Below, in pieces: positions 11,601-21,264 of a stretch of 64,000 nt of DNA. Source of the DNA: Galerina marginata. Lineage: Eukaryota; Basidiomycota; Agaricomycetes; Agaricales; Galerinaceae. The notes under the pieces were generated by a model that saw only the letters and a program-made list of their open reading frames with translations, ran no database searches and was not told the DNA's origin. Every line of letters starts with the position of its first letter. Within the stretch, counting starts at the first letter, position 1. The stretch lies in contig JAECYW010000029.1 of NCBI GenBank assembly GCA_023014335.1, positions 62,001 to 126,000 of the forward strand, in the 5' to 3' direction. A program made the translations under genes and the position numbers.

Positions 11601-12620
11601 ACAAAGGCCCTTTGCATCTTTTACCCGTTCAGCAAGCATACCCTACCAAGGAGTTTTTGCAGCCTTAGCGTTACCAGGCTTTGCCCGACGTTTGGATCAA
11701 GGCTCGCAAGACTTGGTTTTGCCCCCAAGGTATTCTTAGAATCCAAAGAACTACAAACTTGCTGAGGTCAACAGGGGGTAGGGTAATAACACCTGCGGTA
11801 TGGCGAGGTGGGTATTCTTCCTACCTCAAATTCCCTCAAAGGTCGAAAAACTGTTGTCATCGCTAACGACATCGCTTACAAGATTGGTTCTTTTGGTCCA
11901 GCTGAAGACCGATTCTTTCATCTCGTCACCCAGTATGCTCGCGATCAAGACCTGCCATGTATATACTTGTCGGCGAATTCTGGTGCTCAAATTGGGTTAG
12001 CTGAAGAAGTCCCTCGGTTGTTCTCTGTGGCATAGAACGATCCTGAACGCCATGAGAAAGGTGTTAGCTATCTTACACCCGAAAACGACCGTAAACCAAC
12101 CTTAAACCCAAGAGACTGGCCCGGATTCTGTGACCACCTTGGTGATTCAAGGAGCTGGCCAACACCGTAACTAGATCACATATGTTATTGAAATGCAGGA
12201 TGGTCTTGGTGTCGAATGCTGGAAAGGCTCTGGTCTTATTGCCGGAGAAACCTCCAGAGCTTATGACGACATTTTCACAATTATACTTGTCAGCGTTCGC
12301 TCAGTCGGCATTGGTGCATACCTCGTCGGTCTCGGAGAATGTGCCGCTCAAGTCGAAGGCCGAACTTATCATCTTGACCAGGGCCTCTGCTCTGAACAAT
12401 GTGGCCGGACGAGAAGCCTATACATCCAAGAATGGATTTTCTCATTTAATGCCAGCAGCGACCCCCAAGGAGCCAGTCACATCCTTGAACGACTTTCCTG
12501 TGTGCGTGAGATCAAGGACGGACCGCTTCCTATTTGCCTGACCCTCGATACCTGGGACCACGATATCTACAAGTGTTTGCGGCTGCGCCGCGCACAGTTG
12601 GTGTCTCCTACATGCAAATT
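8640..12620 (+). pseudogene. ACC1: ACC1 pseudogene A (acetyl-CoA carboxylase), intron-containing
   Basis: ACC makes malonyl-CoA for fatty-acid synthesis. In order one can read the end of the biotin carboxylase domain ([42 protein letters not shown]), the biotin carrier segment at about 9300-9520, the central region (NVLPQDL, SYGERLIEME, YTVYDVLPSF-like) and carboxyltransferase pieces (DLPCIYLSANSGAQIGLAEEV at about 11950, LQDGLGVE-like, ETSRAYDDIFTIILVSVRSVGIGAYLVGLGE). An intron is kept before GTCGTGAAAACG. The biotin site reads VKT in place of the usual MKM, although the lysine (AAA, 9419-9421) remains. Many stops, frameshifts and gaps make it non-functional. The N-terminal ATP-grasp part is missing. 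Confidence 0.93.
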
Positions 12621-13395
12621 CTGTATTTACACCTGAGAAGCAATTATGCAGCGCTTGTGACTATCACTGACTAAAAATTCCAAATTGAAAGATCTACCAT
12701 CCGCTGCAGCGTGCATGTGCGGATGTGCCGGGGTTCTCATATACATCTGAGGTAGATGTGTAGCGGGACATGGAGGACGTTGAGCGCCGACACCGGGGCA
12801 CTGAGGCGAAGAAAGTGCCAGCACTCGAATGTTGAATATAGAGTCCTATCCGCTACATTACACGGGCTGTTCTCTCTAGGCCTGGGTGGATGTCGGGAGT
12901 TGAGATTAGCGTCTCTTAATCCTCGTGCCGCTCTAGTGGAAGAGAATGAACGCAACCGAATGCCCGTTTTCCGTGGGCTGGTGGTTGTCATAACTCGTCC
13001 GCCAAATCCCGACGATTGTACTGGCCAATTTATTTAATTCAGTTTCATTACACTTAATTTGTTCAAAACACCCTTTATCCTCCAGCTACAGGAACGTAAC
13101 TGTCGAGAGGATGATTTTGGTCGTTACGTCACATCACGGGACTGTTTGTCACAATGGCAAACCAACCTTTCTCTGTTCTCTCCAGCCTCGAGTGCTAATC
13201 TGCGCGTACATACGCTGCGTCTGAGCTCGGCTTACCACCGACGCCATTCCTTCGAGCTCACAGGTAGCGCTCTGTAGCTGCTCTGCTGGTTAACTCGTTC
13301 TCTCAAGCGGAGTCAACAGGTCCTCCCTGTAGATCTTAGGTTACTTCCCTTTTTACCCTACATATCCCTACTCTATCACTAACTCTCTTACAGTT
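12621..13395 (+). other. Leader region of the SR open frame
   Basis: No separate gene. The last 60 bases are pyrimidine-rich and end CTCTTACAG two bases before the ATG at 13396. The same CTCTTACAGTTATGAGC is conserved in the decayed copy at about 26247-26265, which suggests a 5'-UTR intron acceptor just before the start codon. Confidence 0.4.
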
Positions 13396-16300
13396 ATGAG
13401 CTTGACGGACATGCGGAGCCGACGAACGTTCATCCATGAACGACTCAAAAGCTACGCAGGCTACCTCTCGCCACCCGTGACATCCTCCGGCCTCGGTTTC
13501 TTTTTGCCGCCTTTTCAGTTGATGTCGTCCCGTGTTGTCTCATGGGAGAATAGGTTATGGGTGTTCTGGTCCCCGAATTCTCCTCGTCAGGCCTTCTACC
13601 CCGGGATTCGTGACCATCGGGTGCAGTTTGGACACCAACTCTCCCCTGAGCTTCGTAGGGCAGATGGTCATCTTGGCCGTTTTGACTCTACTGTTTCTCC
13701 ACAACATTTTAATTCAGTGCGGCCTTGGGAAGGGTTTATTCGTCGTTACTCCGACGATTCTCGCCCAGAACACAGGATTTTCTTGTTGGTTTGGCAACGT
13801 GCTGGCCCGCTCAACAGAGGTTCCGTATTGCCTTCGTTTGTTAAGGAGCTCAAGAGTCGTGCTATGGCGGCCTTGAACGGCGTGGAGAGTTGGTCAGCGC
13901 TGGAAAAAGTCAGGCCGGACCTTTGGAATCAGCGGGTCAGGCATCCAAATGCTGAGGACGTCGATGAGTTAGGACGAGTCTCTGATTTCGAGATCGCGCT
14001 GGATCTTTGTACCAGGATTCAGCGTGGTATCAAATCTCTCGTTGCCTGGAGCAGAATGGCCGCTGCTGTCATGGCGGACCATCGTCAGCGACCCTGCAGT
14101 CTTGAGCAAATTGGTCCCGCCGATGAGTCAATGATGGGGGTCTGGCTCAATGGCTGTTCGGAGGAGGAAGGAATATGGCTCCTTCGTCATCGCGTCCCGT
14201 GCTTTGTCGTGCATGAAGCTATCGGCCTCAATGACGCGAAGGAAGCTATTTCACGGTTGGCCGGCGCGCCTAAAGGAAACTTTGTGGCAGGTACCTCCGT
14301 CTCGTCCCTGGACCCTTCTTTCAACATATTCGATATGGCCGTGTTGATGGATGGGGCTCGTCTGGCCGATTTAGATTTTGACATCGGTCTGGGACAACCA
14401 CCCGTGACTTCTGCCATGGACAAGGAACGGTCTTCGCCCTTTCGTCAAGGGTGGTTCCGCGGCCTCTACGTTGGGCCTACAGCTGTCCCAAGCTCAACCG
14501 CACATTATGCCGCCCCTACTCTTAGACAAGACAACGGCCGAATTATCCCTCCTCCAGTTAAGGAAGCGAATTTAAAAGGAAGGTGGTCAAGATGGAACCA
14601 GGAATCATCTGAAAGGTTGGGTGCCTACCTGCAAGCTTGCGACAAGAACTGGGAGGAAGATATGGGTAATCACAAGTACTACGATAGGCATAACAAGCGT
14701 TGGCTATTTCTTGAGGAACCGTTAGCCATACCTTCCAACTATGACGCTGATCCACAAGTATTCGGCCTTCCTGCCCCTGTTGCCAAATATATGGAGGAGG
14801 AGAATTCCCACCTCGTGGAACGCCAGGCCTCGACTTGGGTATATATCAAGGAACGCCCACTCCAAAGCGACATAAATCGGGAGTATGTTCCTCCTGTCAT
14901 ACCATCATGCCCGCCTCCCATCCTTCCAGTCCCTACGAGATGGATGTCGCTCTCGTTGCCTACACCTTCTCCTGCTCCTGCTTTCCCAACGTCTTTCCCC
15001 TCTCCCGCTTCCCTCGCTGTCGCTCCTTCTCCTGCCATCAAAAACCGTGACTCGCCTTGGCCGCTGGCCGCCCCAGGCAGTCGGCCTCGCGACTCCTTTA
15101 CCATGAACGTTGATACAAACCTGAGTTCTGACCACCGTTCGCCCTCTCCTCGCTCGCCTTCTCGTTTCGACCGTGACAGCCGCTCCTCATATCAGCGGCC
15201 CGGTCGCTCCCCATCATGTCGCCCCCGCCACCCATCCTCCCGCTCAGTGCGCAGGTCTCATTCCCCATACCGTCGATCCTGTTCCCGTCGTCGCTTCACG
15301 AATTCTCCAAGCCCATCGCTTGAGCGCGGAAGGTCTTCGCGGTCGCTGCGCCAGCCATACCGACGGTCATATTCTCCAGACGAGCCACATTCGTTGTCGC
15401 GACCTCGTCGATTGGGCCCGAGGTCTCCGAGTTTATCGTCTGAGCGTGGAAGGTCTTCGCGGTCGCTGCGCCAGCCATACCGACGGTCATATTCTCCAGA
15501 TGAGCCACGTTCGTTGTCGCGACCTCGTCGATTGGGCCCGAGGTCTCCAAGTTTATCGTCTGAGCGTGGAAGGTCTTCGCGGTCGCTGCGCCAGCCATAC
15601 CGACGGTCATATTCTCCAGACGAGCCACATTCGTTGTCGCGACCTCGTCGATTGGGCCCGAGGTCTCCGAGTTTATCGTCTGAGCGTGGAAGGTCTTCGC
15701 GGTCGCTGCGCCAGCCATACCGACGGTCATATTCTCCAGATGAGCCACGTTCGTTGTCGCGACCTCGTCGATTGGGCCCGAGGTCTCCGAGTTTATCGTC
15801 TGAGCGTGGAAGGTCTTCGCGGTCGCTGCGCCAGCCATACCGACGGTCATATTCTCCAGACGAGCCACGTTCGTTGTCGCGGCCTCGTCGTCGCAACTTG
15901 AATTCTCTGAGCCTGTCATCACGATCTGGCACTTCGCCCATTCGCAGCAGGAGTAAATCATTCTGTGGTTCCAGTCAGTTCTGCATTTCTCCCCACACAT
16001 CCCTGCCCCAAGATCAGCTGCCATCACCCCTTTGTCGTCGTCGTCCGCCTCCTTCTCGATCCCCGTCCCCTTCATCGGCCAGACGGAATTCCCTATCTCG
16101 TCGTTGGCAGTTGTGTCATGAAGGCGGTGATACATCACCTAACACTTCACCTCGTAATTTGCTGGATCGTTTAGGTGGTCTTCCTACCCCTGGCACTTCG
16201 TTGGCGGGTGTGTCTCAGGGAATGGAGAGTCGTTATCTCAAAATCTGGAATCTCCCTGGCAGGATCGTATGGCATACTATTGTTATGTGGATCCAAAGTC

Positions 16301-16722
16301 TGCCTATCTCTCTTGAAACACTGAAAAGGGTACTGCGGAGCAATGAGGATGGCCTACAAGTCTTTTGGTTTGTTTTTAAAAGTATTAAAGATGCAGAAAG
16401 GTTCCGAGTGATCATCTCTAGCCCCAGTGAGAAGGGCATTCCGAACTTGAATTGCAACTATGTTGGCGCCGAGGAATACAGTACAGCATCTGGACATTCA
16501 GTCGATGCCTGGGACCCTGTGGATGGATATGAGAATGACATTGACGACACTCAACCTCTCGGAGGCAACTTGCCAGAGCATATCAGGTCTGAGGCCCAGA
16601 AAAAGGTCAAGGAAGGGAAGAAGAAAAAGAAAAAGCAGCGTCCCAGGGGTACACGTGGCGGCAAGGATCGACGACGTCATTGTCTGGCTGACCATTTTGC
16701 TGACGAGGAGGGAGGTCTGTGA
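13396..16722 (+). CDS. 1108-residue SR-repeat protein with RRM-like C-terminus, copy 1
   Basis: A single uninterrupted frame, which is unusual here because the other real genes are split by introns about every 50-500 nt. Residues 1-480 are a globular part (ENRLWVFWSPNSP, FGHQLSPE, GVWLNGCSEEEGIWLLRHRV, PCFVVHE). I recall similar N-termini in multi-copy agaric proteins of unknown function. Residues about 500-620 are Pro/Ser-rich. Then come five 40-residue SR-type repeats (GRSSRSLRQPYRRSYSPDEP...). Near residue 940, SRYLKIWNLPG...LQVFWFVFKSIKDAERF has the shape of an RNA-recognition motif (RNP2- and RNP1-like). The end is a lysine/arginine-rich likely nuclear signal (KEGKKKKKKQRPRG). SR repeats plus an RRM-like fold suggest RNA binding (inference). 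An otherwise identical copy lies at 50265-53351. No transposase or reverse-transcriptase motifs are seen. Confidence 0.78.
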   Translation: MSLTDMRSRRTFIHERLKSYAGYLSPPVTSSGLGFFLPPFQLMSSRVVSWENRLWVFWSPNSPRQAFYPGIRDHRVQFGHQLSPELRRADGHLGRFDSTVSPQHFNSVRPWEGFIRRYSDDSRPEHRIFLLVWQRAGPLNRGSVLPSFVKELKSRAMAALNGVESWSALEKVRPDLWNQRVRHPNAEDVDELGRVSDFEIALDLCTRIQRGIKSLVAWSRMAAAVMADHRQRPCSLEQIGPADESMMGVWLNGCSEEEGIWLLRHRVPCFVVHEAIGLNDAKEAISRLAGAPKGNFVAGTSVSSLDPSFNIFDMAVLMDGARLADLDFDIGLGQPPVTSAMDKERSSPFRQGWFRGLYVGPTAVPSSTAHYAAPTLRQDNGRIIPPPVKEANLKGRWSRWNQESSERLGAYLQACDKNWEEDMGNHKYYDRHNKRWLFLEEPLAIPSNYDADPQVFGLPAPVAKYMEEENSHLVERQASTWVYIKERPLQSDINREYVPPVIPSCPPPILPVPTRWMSLSLPTPSPAPAFPTSFPSPASLAVAPSPAIKNRDSPWPLAAPGSRPRDSFTMNVDTNLSSDHRSPSPRSPSRFDRDSRSSYQRPGRSPSCRPRHPSSRSVRRSHSPYRRSCSRRRFTNSPSPSLERGRSSRSLRQPYRRSYSPDEPHSLSRPRRLGPRSPSLSSERGRSSRSLRQPYRRSYSPDEPRSLSRPRRLGPRSPSLSSERGRSSRSLRQPYRRSYSPDEPHSLSRPRRLGPRSPSLSSERGRSSRSLRQPYRRSYSPDEPRSLSRPRRLGPRSPSLSSERGRSSRSLRQPYRRSYSPDEPRSLSRPRRRNLNSLSLSSRSGTSPIRSRSKSFCGSSQFCISPHTSLPQDQLPSPLCRRRPPPSRSPSPSSARRNSLSRRWQLCHEGGDTSPNTSPRNLLDRLGGLPTPGTSLAGVSQGMESRYLKIWNLPGRIVWHTIVMWIQSLPISLETLKRVLRSNEDGLQVFWFVFKSIKDAERFRVIISSPSEKGIPNLNCNYVGAEEYSTASGHSVDAWDPVDGYENDIDDTQPLGGNLPEHIRSEAQKKVKEGKKKKKKQRPRGTRGGKDRRRHCLADHFADEEGGL
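15328..15891 (+). repeat. 120-bp tandem array, five units, coding for SR repeats
   Basis: Units start at 15328, 15448, 15568, 15688 and 15808, each beginning GGAAGGTCTTCGCGG. They differ at one diagnostic codon (His CAT or Arg CGT after DEP) in the order H-R-H-R-R. The inverted copy has only H-R-R. The period keeps all frames open, which creates long false open frames on both strands. Confidence 0.95.
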
Positions 16723-16841
16723 AGATAAACGGCGATGTGTCCTCTCTGTTCTGGCTGCATGTTCGTTATCTTATACTATACCATTTCATCTAACCTTGCG
16801 CAGGGCTCTGTAGTTTTGGTCTGTCTGCTTACGACGTAGTC

Positions 16842-17218
16842 ATCGAATATTATTTTCTTTTCTTATGCAGTCCCTCGTTTCCATGGCAGAGTTCAGTCAA
16901 CACGAGGTCAAGTCAGAAGAGCAATCGCAAAGGATACGGCATTTGCGATACAACAACTCCGTAAGAATTTACAACACGGCTTGTTGGGGTTCGAAGAATA
17001 GGAGGGACCACGTGAGTAACGGATTACCAACACGGCTTTCGTCCGTTATGACAGAACAGAAATATGTTCAGGAATAGACATACTTCAGAATATATTTCGG
17101 ACGTACAAAAGGTTTTGGGAACAACAAAAAAACTGTAAATAAGGTTTCGGACACGCTAAGAGTTCTTGAAAACGATTGAAAAGAGTTTGTGGACATGGTA
17201 AGAGTTTTCGCGAATGCA
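16842..17218. other. Non-coding, degenerate 42-bp minisatellite at its right end
   Basis: Just outside arm 1. A motif like GTTTxxGGACAxG.TAAGAG occurs at about 17144 and 17185, about 41-42 bp apart, and again at about 17495 beyond the MITE. Confidence 0.45.
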
Positions 17219-17488
17219 TACTGTACTATTTCGATCAATTCGTCCAGGGGTGTGACCTGTGACCGACTGGACGAAACTTTTGCGTCGGCCTGCCGTTGGC
17301 GAGCCTGTGACGCACCCCGAATTTCGGCCACTGCGCGGGGCGCGAGCGCCCCGCGCGCCGCTCCGGAGGGACTTTTTGGATTTTCAAGCCCGGCCAGGCA
17401 GTCTGTGACGCGCGACCAACGACCGATTTCGGCCAAAACCACAAAGCTTGTGACGCGTGACGGCCGAATTGATTGAAATAGTACAGTA
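17219..17488. mobile_element. MITE with TA target duplication (Tc1/mariner-like)
   Basis: The ends are TA-CTGTACTATTTCGATCAATT (17219 on) and the near-perfect complement closing GAAATAGTACAG-TA at 17488 (one mismatch in about 23). The outer TA on both sides fits Tc1/mariner-type insertion. The 266-bp interior encodes nothing. It has a perfect 10-bp GC hairpin (17333-17342 / 17347-17356, 4-base loop) and several TGTGACGC-type repeats. Removing element plus duplicated TA restores a 42-bp spacing of the surrounding minisatellite, which independently supports the insertion. Confidence 0.85.
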
Positions 17489-18063
17489 AAATGAGTTTGT
17501 GGACACGCAAAGAGTTTCGGGACTCAATCGGCACTACAACTTTTTTATTCCGAGGACAAAGTTGCCTAGAAAGTAGTGGGGTGGGGAAGTATTGATCCCG
17601 ACAACTGTTACAGTTTTCCATTTTTGTATTCTTTATAGAATTGCACTTACCGTGAGCCCCAAAAAAATAAAAATGGCATTCCCCGAAACACTGACCATTT
17701 TCGAGACCATTATCAGTCATTCCCCAGAGGTTTTCGTCTAGATTTCCCAACACGATTTCATGTTCCTGAATTCATTCTTTGTGATTCCCGAATAATTTTA
17801 CTCTGAAATTTGAAATCCGAGAGCATCTCCATTCCTGAAAACACATTTCTGTGTACTGCCAATGACGCGGCTAATCTCAGCTAGTCCCACTGGCGCACAT
17901 CGCCTCCCGCCATCCCGCCCGGTCAGTTGGGTCCTTAAAATTGTGCTTGCTTAAGAGGGAAATGGCTCATCATCATCATGGTATACATATGGGTGGATCT
18001 TGTCTAATAAAAAAGACTTGGAGAACCGCCTGGACATTGTAGCAGCTGGTAAGATTACCGCTT
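17489..18063. other. Non-coding between MITE and the split gene
   Basis: One further copy of the 42-bp motif at 17493-17518, then AT-rich sequence with scattered 'TTCCCxAA/TTCCTGAA' phrases and no credible gene. Confidence 0.35.
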
Positions 18064-19990
18064 TCAAAAGCGCCCTTCAATGAACCCTCTTCTGTAGGAG
18101 AACCACATTCTGGTTTGAAGAGTTTTCAATTCTTCGTCCAGTGCAGTCAGATCAGCCCGGAGTTCAATAACGCTGATGCGCATGGTCCCCTAGGAGAAAG
18201 GTTGTCAGCTATAGATGAGGCCAAAGGCTGAACAACCTACCAGCCCGTATAAGTATACCTGGAGTAATATGACAGGCGGTTAGGTCAATTACCCTAGTAA
18301 TGTCAACAGTGTTGGAATATGAAAGGCAAGGTATCGCATAAGCGTGCTACGACGTGGTGGTAAGAGGTAAAGAGGGAATACGAAGGAAGGATAAGATATC
18401 TAATGATAACAATGATAAATACCCGAATCGGGAATGCGAACTCCAACACGCCCCCTCAACGAGACAACGGGAAACGGGTCGAAGGTGGAAAAAGGGAGAG
18501 AGAGACCGATGAAGGGACTAGGTAGGAAGTCATTCTAGAAAACGTTGAGAGTCGAGGCAAGGGTAGAGAGGTATTGTGGATATAGCTGATGACGTGACGA
18601 CATGGGATAAGGCTAATCAAGGTAATGGAGCTTGAGGTAAGGCGACCTAAGTCGAGGTAAGGCGACCTAAGTCGAAGTAAGGCGACCGAAGTCGGGGCAG
18701 GGCGACAGAAATCGAGGTGAGGCGACTAAAATCGGTGAGGTAGGGCGATCAAAATCGGCGAGGTAAGGCAACCAGAGTCGAGGTAAGGCGGTCGAAATCG
18801 AGGTATGGCGACTAAAGTCGGCAAGGTGGTAGGGCGACCGAAGCCAACAAGATGGGGTTCTGCCTAGATTCGGCGAGCCTGGAAAAAACTTGAATGTATT
18901 GCGGGTAACCGTAATGTGGTGACGATGAACGAGCCGAGCGAGGTAGCGAGGTTTCGTAGGAGAATTCAATGGCGAGATCTGGAGATGAGATGTAGGACAA
19001 GAAACTAGCAATAGCGTGTCTGTAGAGTGTTCACTGTTGAATTCGATCCGTGAGTCGACCTAGGCGTTGGTGTTGATGTGAGAGAACAAGTTTTCGACAG
19101 CGAGAACAGAATGACAAGGTGTTCTGGTGGAGGATGTTTGTTTAGAGAGAAAAGAGATCGCGCAGAGCGCGGGGCCCATAACCTGTTGGAATATGAAAGG
19201 CAAGGTATCGCATAAGCGTGCTACGACATGGTGGTAAGAGGTAAAGAGGGAATACGAAGGAAGGATAAGATATCTAATGATAACCATGATAAATACCCGA
19301 ATCGGGAATGCGAACTCCAACAAACAGGACCCACAAGCTGAAATATGTGGTAACTGATCTGGTCTGGACGAGGACATTCAGGATGAAAAGCCAAACAATC
19401 AAGACAGTTGGCTATTTTGAAGAGTTGAAGCATCTTCTGGGTAGTGTCGAGGAAAATACGTAGCTGGCCTAAAAGCTTACGCTAGGTGATTTTAAATTCT
19501 TGCGCCTTTACAAATTAAAATTTAAGACGTACATGTAAGAGTTCCAACCTAGGCGCATATTCAGACAAATGTAGGCCTCTGGAAATCTGTTCCAGTTCAT
19601 GAATCTTGCGTCGACTGTTCTCCAACGATTTTTCGAAATCGTCGATCAAAACCTGGGGGGCATTATGGTTAGCAAAGCAGCGTATGAAAAGCTGATCGCA
19701 AATAGCTTACCGACAAATGTTCTGCTTCTTGAAAGTGTGGAAGGAAGTCGAAATTGGCCATTAACTCGGAATCTTGTGAGGAAAGGTGAGCTCGTCTGCA
19801 GCTTATATGGAATAAAATCCGAGTCATATTGAAGATGTCCTTTGCGGTATTGGTGACGGCCTAAGACATGTGCGGCGCAAGGGGCGCTGGAAAATTACGA
19901 GTCACTATACAGAGGGGTCGGGCGAAGATTGGTGAACGTTTCTTACATGACTCCAAAGCTCCGCAATCTGTGCCTTGAGAAGATGAGTTG
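18064..19990 (-). CDS. Multi-exon coiled-coil-like gene split by a copia-type element
   Basis: On the minus strand, exons 19947-~19990 (LLKAQIAELWSH), 19711-19860 (AVTNTAKDIFNMTR...), 19533-19652 (VLIDDFEKSLENSRRKIHEL...) and 19326-19475 (LLGQLRIFLDTTQKMLQLF...) join in phase 0 through GT...AG introns. Beyond the inserted element, 18064-18189 (ISVIELRADLTALDEELKTL...) ends in a stop; an 18-nt exon at 18241-18258 is possible. The sequence is helical and charged, with coiled-coil character. I do not recognise the family, and the 5' start is unresolved. The insertion lies within three bases of the predicted donor after GGTCCT, so the gene is probably inactivated or must splice across the element. 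Confidence 0.5.
18310..18448 (-). repeat. 3' LTR of the copia-type TRIM
   Basis: 139 bp, TG...CA ends. It is the 3' LTR when the element is read on the minus strand. Confidence 0.92.
18634..18850. repeat. Degenerate ~20-bp tandem array inside the TRIM
   Basis: About ten units of the form GGTAAGGCGACCTAAGTCGA, 20-24 bp each. Units differ at several positions, so the array is older than the LTR divergence or was transmitted with the element. Confidence 0.8.
19184..19322 (-). repeat. 5' LTR of the copia-type TRIM
   Basis: 139 bp, identical to the other LTR except at two sites. The primer-binding site lies immediately downstream on the minus strand (19172-19183). Confidence 0.92.
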
Positions 19991-21264
19991 AACCCCGTCG
20001 AGTTTATGTGTGAGCTCGCCATTTGGAATGACCTTTTTGGAATGGTATGTATATATGTCACGATTATAATTAACAACTCGCCCTCCGTGAGCCGTGACGT
20101 CCCTATGAATTAGCAACGCAACCGGGGGTGGTTGATCCGTGACGGTTGCTTCCCTACATGCAAGGACAGTACAGTGCTGCAGGCTGTCGGGCAGATGAAC
20201 GGCAGAGTGCATTGACTTCCTTCTAGCAAAGTGCAAACTGGAACCAAAACCGATTTTTGCATTTTTTACTTCTATACAGTATCCATGAGCCCTTCGTTGT
20301 CTGGATGTGACTCGGAGACTACTGCTGATAGCCAATCCTGAAAGTTGAAGTCGTAATGTATGAAAGACTTGACAGGAACTTGAAGTGTAGCGTCATTGAT
20401 AGACAGAGGTTCGACGAGAGACTGGAAGACGGGAGAGAGTGCCGGCGCTCAACCGTTCCAGCCAAAAGGCGTCTTTTAGGACTGGTCATTGACCAGTCCT
20501 ACCGGCACTATACACCTTGATGTGTTAGGAGTTACGAAGATGGCAAAAGAGTCGTGCGTGTCATGAATCACTTTTTGACGAAGAGATGAAGACTTGGCAA
20601 TCGAATTTTAGGTTTCTGCCTGTTGGATGCATTTCTTACCGACGTTTGCCAGTTGGCTTGCGCTGGAAGAGCCGCATGTAATTGTGCCACGTTCCCGAAT
20701 GGGTGGAATGCAGCTCTTGCCATGAGATAATATCACCACACGAGCAGAAAAAAACTAAGGGCAGCAAAGAAAGAAAAAATAAACGCGTTCAAAGACCGGA
20801 GCGAAGCGACGGGTTTGAACTCACTATAGTTGCTGAGTATTAGACACGCGTAACCTTTTTGGAGGTATGCTCCTCGCTGAAGACTATCGCCACACGCAAA
20901 TATGACAACGATCGCGCACGCTGCACAGCTGCCAGACATGAATGGGGCCCGCCCGCTGGGGTCGTGCCTGACGCGTGGTTGCGACATTTATTCCAACTTT
21001 CCGATGTGGGCCCGCCCACTGGGAGGTACTGAAGGGCAATTGCAGTAGTGGACGATGGCCTGACAAAAAGTTGGAAAAGTGAAACCCTAGTGAGTTCTGA
21101 TGACCTAAAGGAATTCGAATTCGAATTGTTCAGACTGACTACGTTACACGAGCGAGCGTAGCGTGTACCTGGCGACCAAACAAGCCAAACTGTCGGTTCG
21201 CTGACGGTAGTTCTTCCTTTGTTCATGTCGATATTTCCTCAATCTTCTTGCAATGTCACGGACA
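19991..21264. other. Intergenic
   Basis: No gene supported. Features: GGGCCCGCCC(G/A)CTGGG twice (about 20945 and 21008), a short (GAATTC)-type run at about 21111-21128, and GAGCGAAGCGACGGG-type phrases. Position 19800-19850, within the split gene's exon, has a diverged match at about 39690-39735. Confidence 0.35.

Larger units (their letters stand above)
7228..16841 (+). repeat. Arm 1 of a large inverted repeat (partner 50146-58342)
   Basis: The 9.6-kb arm contains the end of repeat X, an unidentified gene fragment, ACC1 pseudogene A and the SR open frame, all in the same direction. The partner arm at 50146-58342 is the reverse complement but lacks about 1.44 kb of ACC1 and 240 bp of the SR array, and keeps about 240 bp near 56.7-57.0 kb that this arm has lost. 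From about 10.7 kb to 16841 the arms are nearly identical; to the left of 10.7 kb they differ by substitutions and small indels. The right edge is sharp at ...ACGACGTAGTC. Confidence 0.92.
18310..19322 (-). mobile_element. Non-autonomous Ty1/copia-type LTR element (TRIM)
   Basis: Two 139-bp direct repeats (18310-18448 and 19184-19322), each TGTTGGA...TCCAACA, bracket a 735-bp interior. They are flanked by a perfect 5-bp duplication AACAG (18305-18309 and 19323-19327). On the minus strand, GGTTATGGGCCC directly follows the upstream LTR. This is the half-tRNA initiator-Met primer site known from Drosophila copia. A GAGGGGGCG purine tract abuts the other LTR. No gag or pol is present. The LTRs differ at two positions in 139, so insertion is fairly recent. 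The total length of 1013 bp fits a TRIM. Confidence 0.93.

Noticed and set aside
15173..16138. Long open frames in other frames and on the opposite strand of the SR array (227-280 residues), and their counterparts at 50849-51574
   Set aside because: They exist because a 120-bp (multiple of three) repeat keeps all frames open together. Only the SR frame continues into non-repeat sequence on both sides.
7228..16841. Helitron ends on the composite unit
   Set aside because: Gene-fragment capture would fit a Helitron, but I found no 5' TC / 3' CTRR with a preceding hairpin at the arm borders and no Rep/helicase.
18310..19322. CRISPR-like array
   Set aside because: The 20-bp units are contiguous, degenerate tandem repeats without spacers, inside an LTR element of a eukaryote.
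20900..21030. GGGCCCGCCC(G/A)CTGGG pair as a mobile-element terminus
   Set aside because: Two short similar strings in the same orientation 63 bp apart, without target duplication or longer homology.
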